From positions 18,089 through 82,088 of the forward strand of contig NZ_FNEA01000001.1 of NCBI RefSeq assembly GCF_900100045.1: a stretch of 64,000 nucleotides of DNA. The letters run 5' to 3'. A model generated the notes under the pieces. It made no database searches. It was not told where the DNA came from and saw only the letters and a program-made list of their open reading frames with translations. Positions within the stretch are counted from its first letter, which is position 1; every line of letters starts with the position of its first letter. Source of the DNA: Paracoccus denitrificans (GTDB lineage: Bacteria; Pseudomonadota; Alphaproteobacteria; Rhodobacterales; Rhodobacteraceae). Shown here piece after piece: positions 43,370 through 52,983 of the stretch. Both the position numbers and the translations under genes were made by a program.

Positions 43370-43374
43370 GACCC

Positions 43375-44652
43375 ATGACCGACAATCCTCTGAAATCCAT
43401 CGCCGAATGGCGCGACCGACCCGGCCCCTCGGGCATCCCCTCGATCTGCACCGCGCATCCCATGGCGATCGAGGCGGCGATGCGCTGCACCGCGCCGACC
43501 CCCCTGCCGCTGCTGATCGAGGCGACCTGCAACCAGGTCAACCAGGATGGCGGCTATACCGGCATGACCCCCGCCGATTTCCGCCGCTTCGTCGAGGAAA
43601 TCGCGGCCCGCACGGGCTTTCCGTTGGAGCGCCTGATCCTGGGCGGCGATCACCTTGGTCCGAACCCTTGGAAAAGCCTGCCTGCCGATCAGGCGATGGC
43701 AAAGGCCGAGGTGATGATCCGCGCCTTTGCCGCGGCAGGCTTCACCAAGCTGCATCTGGACTGCTCCATGGGCTGCGCCGGCGAGCCGGTGGCGCTGGAC
43801 GATGCGCAGACGGCGGCGCGCGCGGCGCGGCTGGCGGCGGCGGCCGAGGAGGCGCGGCCCCAAGGCGGCATCGCCCCGGTCTATGTCATCGGCACCGAGG
43901 TTCCGATCCCCGGCGGCGCGATGGAAGAGATCGAGGGGCTGGAACTGACCAGCCCCGGCGCGGCCCTGGCCACATTCCAGGTGCATTGCCGGGCTTTCGC
44001 GGATGCCGGACAGCAGGATGCCTTCACCCGCGTCGTCGGACTGGTGGTCCAGCCCGGCGTCGAGTTCGGAAATCACAATGTCATCGACTATGACCCGGCG
44101 GCGGCGCGCGACCTCTCCGCCGTGCTGGCGCAGATGCCGGGCGTGGTGTTCGAGGCGCATTCGACCGATTACCAGACCCGCGGGGCGCTGACCGCCCTGG
44201 TTCGTGACGGCTTTGCCATCCTCAAGGTCGGGCCGGGCCTGACCTTCGTGCTGCGCGAGGCGCTGTATGGGCTGGACGCCATCGCCGAGGAACTGTTTCC
44301 CGGCCGTCGCCAGCGCAGCCTGCGCCAGGCGACGGAGGCGGTGATGCTGGAGGCGCCCGGCAACTGGGACCGCTACTATCACGGGCCAGAGGCCGAGCGC
44401 GCCTTGCAACGGCATTTCTCCTATAGCGACCGCATCCGCTATTACTGGCCGCAGCCGGGGGCCGAACGTGCGGTGGACGAGCTTTTTGCGCTGCTGGACG
44501 GGGTGGAACTGCCCGAGACGCTGATCGCGCAATATCTGGGCGGGCTTTATCCCGAAGTCCGGGCCGGTCGCCTGCCGCCGCGCGCCAGGGATCTGGCGCT
44601 GGCGGCGGTCGAGCGGCTGGCGCAGGATTATGTCGCGGCCTGCTGTTCCTGA
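43375..44652 (+). CDS. GatZ/KbaZ-family protein, probable D-tagatose-6-phosphate 4-epimerase
   Basis: 425 residues. PF08013-type protein: IPSICTAHPMAIEAAMRC, LLIEATCNQVNQDGGYTGMTPADFRRFV, LILGGDHLGPNPWKSLPADQAMAKAEVMIRAFAAAGFTKLHLDCSMGC, VIGTEVPIPGG, FEAHSTDYQTRGALTALVRDGFAILKVGPGLTF. These proteins are usually annotated as the non-catalytic subunit of tagatose-bisphosphate aldolase, but no catalytic GatY/KbaY gene is in the window. Stand-alone members were shown to epimerise D-tagatose 6-phosphate to D-fructose 6-phosphate, which fits the upstream kinase. Last gene before a strong hairpin. Confidence 0.85.
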   Translation: MTDNPLKSIAEWRDRPGPSGIPSICTAHPMAIEAAMRCTAPTPLPLLIEATCNQVNQDGGYTGMTPADFRRFVEEIAARTGFPLERLILGGDHLGPNPWKSLPADQAMAKAEVMIRAFAAAGFTKLHLDCSMGCAGEPVALDDAQTAARAARLAAAAEEARPQGGIAPVYVIGTEVPIPGGAMEEIEGLELTSPGAALATFQVHCRAFADAGQQDAFTRVVGLVVQPGVEFGNHNVIDYDPAAARDLSAVLAQMPGVVFEAHSTDYQTRGALTALVRDGFAILKVGPGLTFVLREALYGLDAIAEELFPGRRQRSLRQATEAVMLEAPGNWDRYYHGPEAERALQRHFSYSDRIRYYWPQPGAERAVDELFALLDGVELPETLIAQYLGGLYPEVRAGRLPPRARDLALAAVERLAQDYVAACCS

Positions 44653-44672
44653 ACGGCCCTGCCGGCTTTTGG

Positions 44673-44697
44673 AAGGGCCGGGATCCTCCCGGCCCTT
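44673..44697 (+). terminator. Hairpin terminator after the tagatose operon
   Basis: AAGGGCCGGGA / TCCCGGCCCTT, eleven-base perfect stem, loop TCC, 20 bases after the stop. T run is short (CTTGCG). Confidence 0.75.
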
Positions 44698-44782
44698 GCG
44701 TCGTTCCCGCCATGTCGCATCGGGTCGGGGATCGCCGCTATTGACCCTCGCCGCCTCGCGGCCGATATTGTCAAGATAAGTC

Positions 44783-44790
44783 TTTACGCG
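44783..44790 (-). promoter_or_regulatory. CGCGTAAA box before the LacI gene
   Basis: TTTACGCG on the plus strand, 43 bases before the regulator start, in an AT-rich patch with CAATATATTG just after. Suggests autoregulation. Confidence 0.55.
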
Positions 44791-44833
44791 AGACAATATA
44801 TTGCTTTCGGACGCGTTCCGAAGGGGAGGCGGC

Positions 44834-45856
44834 ATGGAAGAGCAGAAGATCAAGAACATGGAAGAGTTCTCGGCGGTCAGCGGCATCTCGCGGCCGACGA
44901 TCTCGAAATACTTCAACGACCCGTCCAGCGTCCGCCGCTCGACCCGCGAGCGGATCGAAGAGGCCATCGCCCGCTACGGCTACCGGCCGAACCTGTTCGC
45001 CATCAACCAGAACCGCAAGTTCACCAAGAACATCGGCATCATCGTCCCGCATATCGTCGATCCGTTCTATGCCGAGATCGTCCGCCAGATCGAGACGCGC
45101 TGCATCGAGGCGGGGTATTGGGCCATCGTCCTGGGCTCGCACGGCGATGCCGAGCGCGAGCTGAGTGCTATCGAGATGCTGTATTCCCTGCGCATCGCCG
45201 GCGCCATCATCGCGCCCTTGGGGGACACGTCGGTCTCGGATCGCATCCGGCGACTTGCCGCGGACATCCCCACAGTGATTTTCGACAACCATATGAACGG
45301 GGACGAGATTTTCGTCGGCACCGACAATTTCCAAAGCGTCGGGCTGATGGTCGACTACCTGTGCCGCAGTGGTGAGCCGCCCTGCTTCCTGGACATGCCG
45401 GCCGTCAATACCAACGCCCGTGAACGCCGCGAAGCCTATGTCCGCGCCATGGAGGAGCAGGGCTTCCAGCCGCATGTGATCCCGGCCGAATCGGCCGGCT
45501 GGGATTTCGAGGAACTGGGCTACAATGCCGGGCTGCGGCTGCTGCCTGCGCATCAACTGCCGACGAACACTGTGCTTTGCGCCAATGACCGCATGGCGAT
45601 CGGCCTGATCGCGGCGGCGTTTGAAAAGGGGCTGCGGGTGGGGCGCGGCGCCGCCACGGCGCTGCGCGTGGCCGGCCATGACGACCATCCGATGGCCCGC
45701 TTTACCGCGCCGGCCCTGACCACTGTTGCGCAAGACTATGTTTCCATTGCGGAAAACAGCGTCTCCACGCTTTTCGGCATGATCGAAAACGGGGTTCGTC
45801 CCGCCAGCCCGCTGCGGCGGCTTGAAGGCAAGTTGATCCTGCGGGCATCGGCATAA
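44834..45856 (+). CDS. LacI-family transcriptional regulator
   Basis: 340 residues from MEEQKIKNMEEFSAVSGISRPTISKYFNDPSSVRRSTRERIEEAIARYGYRPN (ribosome site GGGGAGG). Helix-turn-helix is a slightly divergent LacI type (VSGISRPTISKYFNDP in place of VSxxTVSRVLN), then a periplasmic-binding-protein-like effector domain (KNIGIIVPHIVDPFYAEIVRQIETRC, GTDNFQSVGLMVDYL, NTVLCANDRMAIGLIAAAFEKGLRV). It lies between two polyol operons, both preceded by CGCGTAAA, and should control both with a sugar or sugar phosphate as inducer. Confidence 0.92.
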   Translation: MEEQKIKNMEEFSAVSGISRPTISKYFNDPSSVRRSTRERIEEAIARYGYRPNLFAINQNRKFTKNIGIIVPHIVDPFYAEIVRQIETRCIEAGYWAIVLGSHGDAERELSAIEMLYSLRIAGAIIAPLGDTSVSDRIRRLAADIPTVIFDNHMNGDEIFVGTDNFQSVGLMVDYLCRSGEPPCFLDMPAVNTNARERREAYVRAMEEQGFQPHVIPAESAGWDFEELGYNAGLRLLPAHQLPTNTVLCANDRMAIGLIAAAFEKGLRVGRGAATALRVAGHDDHPMARFTAPALTTVAQDYVSIAENSVSTLFGMIENGVRPASPLRRLEGKLILRASA

Positions 45857-45887
45857 TTATTGGTTCGCGGCCTCTATAAATTTTTCG

Positions 45888-45895
45888 CGCGTAAA
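45888..45895 (+). promoter_or_regulatory. CGCGTAAA box before the polyol transporter operon
   Basis: CGCGTAAA followed by AATATTGATTG. Directly after it comes GTTAC (45911-45915) ... GTAAC (45926-45930), a second small inverted repeat. The binding-protein gene starts 70 bases downstream. Confidence 0.55.
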
Positions 45896-45965
45896 AATAT
45901 TGATTGACCCGTTACATGTGAATCCGTAACTTCCTTGGCAACAGCTTCACCGAGGGAGGACAAGG

Positions 45966-47270
45966 ATGAAACTGAGAACGGCGTTTCTGGCCGCGACGGC
46001 GATTGCCCTGACGGGTGCCGCACAGGCCGAGGAACTGACCATCGCCACCGTGAACAACGGCGACATGATCATCATGCAGAAACTGGCCCCCGAATGGGAA
46101 AAGGCCACGGGGTACAGGATCAACTGGGTGATCCTGGAAGAAAACGTCCTGCGCCAAAGGGTGACGACCGACATCGCCACCAGGGGCGGGCAGTTCGACA
46201 TCATGACCGTCGGCTCCTACGAGGCGCCGATCTGGGGCAAGCAGGGCTGGCTGATGCCGCTGGACGACCTGGGCGAGGATTACGACTACGGCGACCTGAT
46301 CCCCTCGGTCGCGGCCGGGCTTTCGGCGGACGGCAAGCTGGTCGCGGCGCCGTTCTACGCGGAAAGCTCGTTCACCATGTATCGCAAGGATCTGTTCGAG
46401 GCGGCGGGGCTGACCATGCCCGAACAGCCGACCTACGGCCAGATCGCGGAATTCGTCGAAAAGCTGACCGACAAGTCCAGGGAGCAATATGGCATCTGCC
46501 TGCGCGGCAAGCCGGGCTGGGGCGAGAACATGGCCTTTCTCGGCACCTTGGTGAACACCTATGGCGGCCAGTGGTTCGACATGGACTGGCAACCGCAGAT
46601 CGACAGCCAGCCCTGGCAGGAGGCCATCTCCTATTACGTCGAGTTGATGACCAAATACGGGCCCCCCGGCGCGGTCAGCAATGGCTTCAACGAGAACCAG
46701 GCGCTGTTCCAGACCGGAAAATGCGCGATCTGGATCGACGCCACCTCGGCCGCGGGCCGGGTCTATGACCCCAAGCAAAGCGAGGTTGCGGACAAGATCG
46801 CCTTCGCCCCCGCGCCGCAGGCGGTCACCCCGGCGGGTTCGGCCTGGTTCTGGGCCTGGTCGCTGGCCATCCCCTCCAGCTCGACCAAGGCCGATGTGGC
46901 CAAGTCCTTCATCGCCTGGGCGACCTCGAAGGATTACGTCAAGCTGGTCGGCGAGAAGGAGGGTTGGGTCGCCGTGCCGCCGGGCACGCGCCTTTCGACC
47001 TATGAATTGCCCGAATATCAGGAGGCTGCGCCCTTTGCCGCGACCGTCCTGGCCTCGATCGAGGCCACGGACCCGGCCAGGCCCACGAAGGATCCGGTGC
47101 CCTATACCGGCATCCAATATGTGACGATCCCCGAGTTCCAGGGCATCGGTACCGTCGTCGGCCAGCAGATCTCGGCCGCGCTTGCCGGGCAGACGAGCGT
47201 CGAAGCGGCCCTGAAGGCCGCGCAGGACTACGCGGCCCGGGAAATGTCCCGCGCGGGCTATCCCAAGTAA
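45966..47270 (+). CDS. smoE: Polyol ABC transporter substrate-binding protein (SmoE-like)
   Basis: 434 residues: signal peptide MKLRTAFLAATAIALTGAAQA/EE, then TIATVNNGDMIIMQKLAPEWEKATGYRINWVILEENVLRQRVTTDIATRGGQFDIMTVGSYEAPIWGKQGWL, and a conserved tail with AGSAWFWAWSLAIPSSSTKADVAKSFIAWATSKDY. Matches the sorbitol/mannitol binding proteins of the smoEFGK system of Rhodobacter sphaeroides. GAGGGAGGACAAGG ribosome region. First gene of a seven-gene run to 52659. Followed by a hairpin that should raise its level over the permeases. Confidence 0.88.
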   Translation: MKLRTAFLAATAIALTGAAQAEELTIATVNNGDMIIMQKLAPEWEKATGYRINWVILEENVLRQRVTTDIATRGGQFDIMTVGSYEAPIWGKQGWLMPLDDLGEDYDYGDLIPSVAAGLSADGKLVAAPFYAESSFTMYRKDLFEAAGLTMPEQPTYGQIAEFVEKLTDKSREQYGICLRGKPGWGENMAFLGTLVNTYGGQWFDMDWQPQIDSQPWQEAISYYVELMTKYGPPGAVSNGFNENQALFQTGKCAIWIDATSAAGRVYDPKQSEVADKIAFAPAPQAVTPAGSAWFWAWSLAIPSSSTKADVAKSFIAWATSKDYVKLVGEKEGWVAVPPGTRLSTYELPEYQEAAPFAATVLASIEATDPARPTKDPVPYTGIQYVTIPEFQGIGTVVGQQISAALAGQTSVEAALKAAQDYAAREMSRAGYPK

Positions 47271-47287
47271 CGGCTCCTCCCCGGAGG

Positions 47288-47316
47288 GGGGCGGGGAAGC
47301 AATCTCCGCCCCTTTT
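47288..47316 (+). terminator. Partial terminator/mRNA-stabilising hairpin after smoE
   Basis: GGGGCGGGGA / TCTCCGCCCC ten-base stem (one G-T pair), loop AGCAA, then TTTT. Within the operon, 59 bases before the permease start, so expected to lower permease relative to binding protein. Confidence 0.65.
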
Positions 47317-47374
47317 CGACAGCGGTCGATTTCTCCGGCCTATACGCGCCGATCTTTTTCCATAGGAGACACGC

Positions 47375-48247
47375 ATGGCCACCGCGCATTCGCGCGCGCT
47401 TGCGCGCCTGATGGTCTCGCCCTCGGTCATCCTGCTGCTGATGTGGATGATCGTTCCCTTGGGCATGACCCTGTATTTCAGCTTCCTGCGCTACAATCTG
47501 CTCATGCCGGGCATGGAGACCTGGGCGGGTTTCGACAATTATTACTACTTCATCCAGCAGCCTTCGTTCTGGATCGCCCTGACGAATACGCTGGTCCTGG
47601 TGCTGGGTGTGCTTTGCATCACCGTGATCGGCGGCATTGCCCTGGCCTTGCTGCTGAACCAGCCCTTCCGGGGGCAGGGCATCGTCCGGGTCATGGTGAT
47701 CGCACCCTTTTTCGTCATGCCCACCGTTTCGGCGCTGGTGTGGAAGAACTTCTTCATGAACCCGGTCAACGGCATGTTCGCCCATCTGGCCAAGGCGCTG
47801 GGGTTCGCGCCGCTGGACTTCCTGTCGCAGGCGCCGCTGGCCTCGATCATCCTGATCGTTTCCTGGAGCTGGCTGCCCTTTGCCACGCTGATCCTGCTGA
47901 CCGCGCTGCAGTCGCTGGACAGTGAGCAGATGGAGGCGGCCGAGATGGACGGCGCAGGCTGGCTTTCGCGCTTTCGCTACCTGACGCTGCCGCATCTGAC
48001 GCGCTCGATCACCGTGGTGGTGCTGATCCAGACCATCTTCCTGCTGTCGATCTTTGCCGAGATTCTGGTGACCACCAATGGCGGCCCCGGCGTCGCCTCC
48101 ACCAACCTGCCGTTCCTGGTCTATTCGCAGTCGCTGCTGTCCTTCGACGTGGGCGGCGGCTCGGCCGGGGGCATCATCGCGGTCATCCTGGCCAATATCG
48201 TGGCGATCTTCCTGATGCGGATGATCGGCAAGAACCTGGACGCATGA
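47375..48247 (+). CDS. smoF: Polyol ABC transporter permease (SmoF-like)
   Basis: 290 residues, six helices. MATAHSRALARLMVSPSVILLLMWMIVPLGMTLYFSFLRYNLL, NTLVLVLGVLCITVIGGIALALLLNQPFRGQGIVRVMVIAPFFVMPTVSALVWKNFFMNPVNGMF, EAA loop EAAEMDGAGWLSRFRYLTLPHLTRSI. MalF-type domain. Pairs with the SmoG-like permease eight bases downstream. Confidence 0.9.
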   Translation: MATAHSRALARLMVSPSVILLLMWMIVPLGMTLYFSFLRYNLLMPGMETWAGFDNYYYFIQQPSFWIALTNTLVLVLGVLCITVIGGIALALLLNQPFRGQGIVRVMVIAPFFVMPTVSALVWKNFFMNPVNGMFAHLAKALGFAPLDFLSQAPLASIILIVSWSWLPFATLILLTALQSLDSEQMEAAEMDGAGWLSRFRYLTLPHLTRSITVVVLIQTIFLLSIFAEILVTTNGGPGVASTNLPFLVYSQSLLSFDVGGGSAGGIIAVILANIVAIFLMRMIGKNLDA

Positions 48248-48254
48248 GGAAGCC

Positions 48255-49085
48255 ATGGCACGCAAGACTTCCCCGACCCGACAGGCCGTCGTCACCGTGG
48301 CGGCATGGAGTATCGGTTTCCTGATCTTCCTGCCGATCCTGTGGACCGTCATCCTCAGCTTCAAGTCGGAAACAGACGCGATCCGCACGCCCTTGCAGGT
48401 GCTGTCGGCGCCCTGGACGACGGCGAGCTATGCCGAGGTGCAAGGCCGTTCGAACTACGGTGCGCATTTCATGAACTCGGTGATCATCTCGCTGGGCTCG
48501 ACGGTGCTGGCGTTGCTGGTCGCCATCCCGGCGGCCTGGGCCATGGCGTTCCAGCCCGGCCGGCGGACCAAGGATCTGCTGATGTGGATGCTCTCCACCA
48601 AGATGATGCCGGCCGTGGGCGTGCTGATCCCCATCTATCTGATGTTCCGCGATTTCGGGCTGCTGGATACGCGCATCGGGCTGACGGTGGTGATGACGCT
48701 GATCAACCTGCCGATCGTGGTCTGGATGCTCTACACCTATTTTCGCGAGATCCCGTCCGAGATCCTGGAGGCGGCGCGGATGGACGGCGCCAGCCTGACG
48801 AAAGAGATCGTCCATGTGCTGACGCCGATGGCGGTTCCGGGCATCGCCTCGACGCTGCTGCTGAACGTCATCCTGGCTTGGAACGAGGCGTTCTGGACGC
48901 TGCAGCTGACCACCTCCAAGGCGGCGCCGCTGACGGCCTTCATCGCCAGCTATTCCTCGCCCGAGGGGCTTTTCTACGCGAAACTGTCGGCGGCCTCGAC
49001 CATGGCCATCGCACCCATCCTGATCCTTGGCTGGTTCAGCCAGAAGCAACTGGTCCGCGGCCTGACCTTCGGCGCGGTGAAATGA
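48255..49085 (+). CDS. smoG: Polyol ABC transporter permease (SmoG-like)
   Basis: 276 residues, MalG-type. [97 protein letters not shown] loop [26 protein letters not shown]. Second half of the channel with 47375-48247. Eight bases before the ATPase gene. Confidence 0.9.
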   Translation: MARKTSPTRQAVVTVAAWSIGFLIFLPILWTVILSFKSETDAIRTPLQVLSAPWTTASYAEVQGRSNYGAHFMNSVIISLGSTVLALLVAIPAAWAMAFQPGRRTKDLLMWMLSTKMMPAVGVLIPIYLMFRDFGLLDTRIGLTVVMTLINLPIVVWMLYTYFREIPSEILEAARMDGASLTKEIVHVLTPMAVPGIASTLLLNVILAWNEAFWTLQLTTSKAAPLTAFIASYSSPEGLFYAKLSAASTMAIAPILILGWFSQKQLVRGLTFGAVK

Positions 49086-49092
49086 GGTAGAC

Positions 49093-50087
<995 letters not shown>

Positions 50088-50091
<4 letters not shown>

Positions 50092-50858
50092 GACTGCAAG
50101 GCAAAACCGCCCTGATCACCGGCGCGGCCCGCGGCATCGGGCTGGAATTCGCCCGTGCCTATATCGCCGAGGGCGCCCGCGTCGCGCTGGCCGACATCAA
50201 TGCCGACGCCGTGCGCGCCGCCGTCGAAAGCCTTGGCCCGCAGGCCGTCGCCGTGCAGATGGACGTGACCCGGCAGGACAGCATCGACGCCGGATTCGCC
50301 GAGGTGATCGGCACGTTCGGCCATCTGGATATCCTGGTCAACAACGCCGCGCTGTTCACCGCCGCGCCGGTCGAGGAGGTCACCCGCGCCGATTACGACC
50401 GTGTCATGGCGGTGAACATGACCGGTGCCTTCTTCTGCATGCAGGCGGCGGCGAAGCACATGATCGCCCGCGGCAAGGGCGGCAAGATCATCAACATGGC
50501 ATCTCAGGCCGGCCGCCGGGGCGAGCCCTTGGTCGCGGTCTATTGCGCCAGCAAGGCCGCCGTCATCAGCATGACCCAAAGCGCCGGCCTCGGCCTGATC
50601 CGCCACGGCATCAACGTCAACGCCATCGCCCCGGGCGTGGTGGATGGCGAGCACTGGGACATGGTGGACGAGCATTTCGCCCGCTTCGAGGGCCTGAAGC
50701 CGGGCGAGAAGAAAAAGCTGGTCGGCGCGGCCGTGCCCTTCGGCCGCATGGGCGTGGCCTCGGACCTGACCGGCATGGCGATCTTTCTTGCCACGGCCGA
50801 GGCCGAATACATCGTCGGCCAGACCTTCGGCGTCGATGGCGGCAACTGGCTGGCCTGA
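50088..50858 (+). CDS. smoS: Sorbitol/galactitol 2-dehydrogenase (short-chain dehydrogenase, SmoS/PolS-like)
   Basis: 256 residues, exactly the length of the Rhodobacter sphaeroides polyol dehydrogenase. Rossmann motif [106 protein letters not shown] with the catalytic Tyr-x3-Lys in [15 protein letters not shown] and GVVDGEHWD are strong markers of this enzyme. It oxidises sorbitol to fructose and galactitol to tagatose with NAD. Confidence 0.92.
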
Positions 50859-50915
50859 GATTTCACCTTCGCGGTTCCGGCGATCGTCGGGGCCGCCGCA
50901 TCATCCGGGGTCTAC

Positions 50916-51908
50916 ATGCAAGCCATCGTCCTTCGCCAGGGCGGCCAGGTAGCCGTCGAAACCCTGTCCGATCCCGAACCCGGTCCGGGCGAGGTGCTGA
51001 TCGCGGTCCGCGCCAGCGGCATCTGCCACACCGATATCGAGATCCTGCGGGGCAATTACGGCGCCTCGGCCTTTCCGTTGGTGCCGGGCCACGAATATGC
51101 CGGCGAGGTGCTGGCCCTGGGCGCGGGTGTCACCGGCTTCGCTGCCGGCGATCTGGTCGTGGTCGATCCGAACATCGGCTGCGGCACCTGTCCCGGTTGC
51201 CGCGCCGGCCGGGTCAACCTGTGCGAAAGCCTTGGCGCCTATGGCGTCACCCGCAACGGCGGCTTTGCCGAGCGTTGCGTGGTGCGGGCCGATGCCCTGG
51301 TGCCTGCGCCCGGCATGGACCCGGCGCTGGCGGCGTTGGCCGAGCCGATGGGTTGTGTGCTGAACGGCCTGTCGCCCCTGGCCGGACGCCGGATCGACCG
51401 GGCGCTGGTCTTTGGCGCCGGACCCATCGGCATGCTGATGGGCATCGCCCTGCGTCAGCGCGGGGCCGAGGCGATCATGGTCGATCTGGACGAGGATCGG
51501 CTGGCGATGGCCGCCGAGTTCGGCCTTGGCGCTTTGGCCCAGGGCACGGCCGAGCTGGAGCGGTTGCGCCATGGCTGCGATCTGGCGGTGGACGCGACCG
51601 GCGTGCCCGCGGTGGCGGCGCGCCTGCCGGAATACGCCGCGAATGGCGGCAATATGCTTTATTTCGGCGTATGCCCGCCCGCGGCGCGGATCGAGATTTC
51701 CCCCTTCGAGATCTTCCGCCGCCAGCTTTCGCTGTTCGGCACGCATTCCCTGAACCACAACATCGCCGAGGCGCTGGAGGTCATCCAGGCTTGCGGCCCG
51801 GGCCTGGGCAGGCTGATCACCCACCGGCTGCCGCTGCCCGAGGTCGCCAGGCTCTTCGGCGCCGGCACGCCGCGGGGCGCCATGAAGGTGTTGATGGATA
51901 CGGAATGA
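50916..51908 (+). CDS. Zinc-dependent alcohol/polyol dehydrogenase (MDR family)
   Basis: 330 residues. Catalytic zinc site GICHTDIEILRGNYG and GHEYAGEV, structural zinc loop GCGTCPGCRAGRVNLCES with four Cys, GAGPIGMLMGIALRQRGAEAIMVDLDEDRL for NAD(P). The family includes sorbitol, arabinitol and L-threonine dehydrogenases; a PF00107-type enzyme oxidises D-altritol to D-tagatose in Agrobacterium, and such a role would fit the tagatose genes at 42428-44652. Separate 57-base spacer from smoS. Substrate not certain. Confidence 0.87.
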   Translation: MQAIVLRQGGQVAVETLSDPEPGPGEVLIAVRASGICHTDIEILRGNYGASAFPLVPGHEYAGEVLALGAGVTGFAAGDLVVVDPNIGCGTCPGCRAGRVNLCESLGAYGVTRNGGFAERCVVRADALVPAPGMDPALAALAEPMGCVLNGLSPLAGRRIDRALVFGAGPIGMLMGIALRQRGAEAIMVDLDEDRLAMAAEFGLGALAQGTAELERLRHGCDLAVDATGVPAVAARLPEYAANGGNMLYFGVCPPAARIEISPFEIFRRQLSLFGTHSLNHNIAEALEVIQACGPGLGRLITHRLPLPEVARLFGAGTPRGAMKVLMDTE

Positions 51909-51975
51909 CCGGGAGGGGGGGGGATTTGCGATCGGGTCCAAACTGGTCCAGACAAGGAATGAGAAACCTGGCGGG

Positions 51976-52659
51976 ATGACGGAATTGAAGCACGCCCCTG
52001 CAAGCTACGCGGCATTCCTGTTCGACATGGATGGAACGCTGCTGACGTCGATCCCGGTCGTCGAGCGGGTCTGGACCGAATGGGCGCGCCGTGTCGGTGT
52101 GCCGGTCGCCGATGTCCTTGCCTATCTGCACGGCCGCCGCGCCGTCGACACCGTTCGCCGTTTCGCCCCGCCGCATGTGCTTATCGATGAAGAGGTCGCC
52201 TGGGTCGAGGCACGCGAGATCGAGGATGTCGATGGGGTCGTCGCAATCGCAGGCGCTGTCGAACTGCTTGCGTCGCTTGCGCCCGAACGATGGGCTGTCG
52301 TGACCTCGGCAAGCCGCAAGCTTGCGCTGCGCCGCATGGAGGCCGCGGGACTTCCGCTGCCCCGGTTCATGGTCACCTCGGACGACGTCTCGCGAGGCAA
52401 GCCGGACCCGGAAGGCTATCGCCGGGGGGCCGGGCTTCTGGGCGTGGATATCGCCCGCTGCCTGGTTTTCGAGGATACGGAAGCCGGTCTGCTGGCCGGG
52501 CGGGCTGCGGGGGCGCAGGTGATCCGTATCGCAGGGCCGCATACTGCGCCTCAGGGCGTGGGTGTGCCGACGATCAGCGACTACGATGGGCTTCGTGTCC
52601 TGTCCCGCCCCGATGGCATGACGCTGAGCTGCGCCAGCATGGGCCCCGCCGTCCCCTGA
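51976..52659 (+). CDS. HAD-superfamily sugar-phosphatase-like hydrolase
   Basis: 227 residues. HAD motif I FLFDMDGTLL, motif II in VVTSASRKLALRR, motif III SRGKPDPEGYRRGAGLLG and FEDTEAGLLAGRAAGA. Resembles small sugar phosphatases (YfbT/YniC and glycerol-3-phosphatase class). Last gene of the polyol run; may remove phosphorylated dead-end sugars. A run of nine G (51915-51923) lies just upstream. Ribosome site is weak. Confidence 0.85.
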   Translation: MTELKHAPASYAAFLFDMDGTLLTSIPVVERVWTEWARRVGVPVADVLAYLHGRRAVDTVRRFAPPHVLIDEEVAWVEAREIEDVDGVVAIAGAVELLASLAPERWAVVTSASRKLALRRMEAAGLPLPRFMVTSDDVSRGKPDPEGYRRGAGLLGVDIARCLVFEDTEAGLLAGRAAGAQVIRIAGPHTAPQGVGVPTISDYDGLRVLSRPDGMTLSCASMGPAVP

Positions 52660-52704
52660 AAATGCGGCGACGGGCCGCGTGGGCAGGCACGGACCCCTTT
52701 CCGC

Positions 52705-52887
52705 CTATGCGAGATGCTCTTCGAAAAAGGATTGCAGGCTGTCGAAGGGGATCGCGTCCATGTGGTCGTAGAGATCGACGTGATCGGCGCCCTCGATGAT
52801 CATCAGCTCCTTCGGCTCGGCCGCGGCCTTGCAGGCGTCCTCGCTCAAATAGCGCGAATGGGCGTTCTCGCCCGCGATCGGCAGCAT
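52705..52887 (-). pseudogene. C-terminal remnant of an alpha/beta hydrolase
   Basis: About 60 residues, MLPIAGENAHSRYLSEDACKAAAEPKELMIIEGADHVDLYDHMDAIPFDSLQSFFEEHLA, the end of a YcjY/DltE-like alpha/beta hydrolase, including the catalytic His in GADHVDLYD. The remaining roughly 240 residues with the nucleophile elbow are absent upstream. The break is near 52900. It follows the HAD gene on the opposite strand. Confidence 0.75.
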
Positions 52888-52983
52888 CGTCGATGCGCTG
52901 AGGCATCGGGGCAGGGCGGGTTACCGGAGCATTTGACGAAGGAGGCAACGCCGGCACGATTGCAGGCGACCTGCTTTGCAAAG

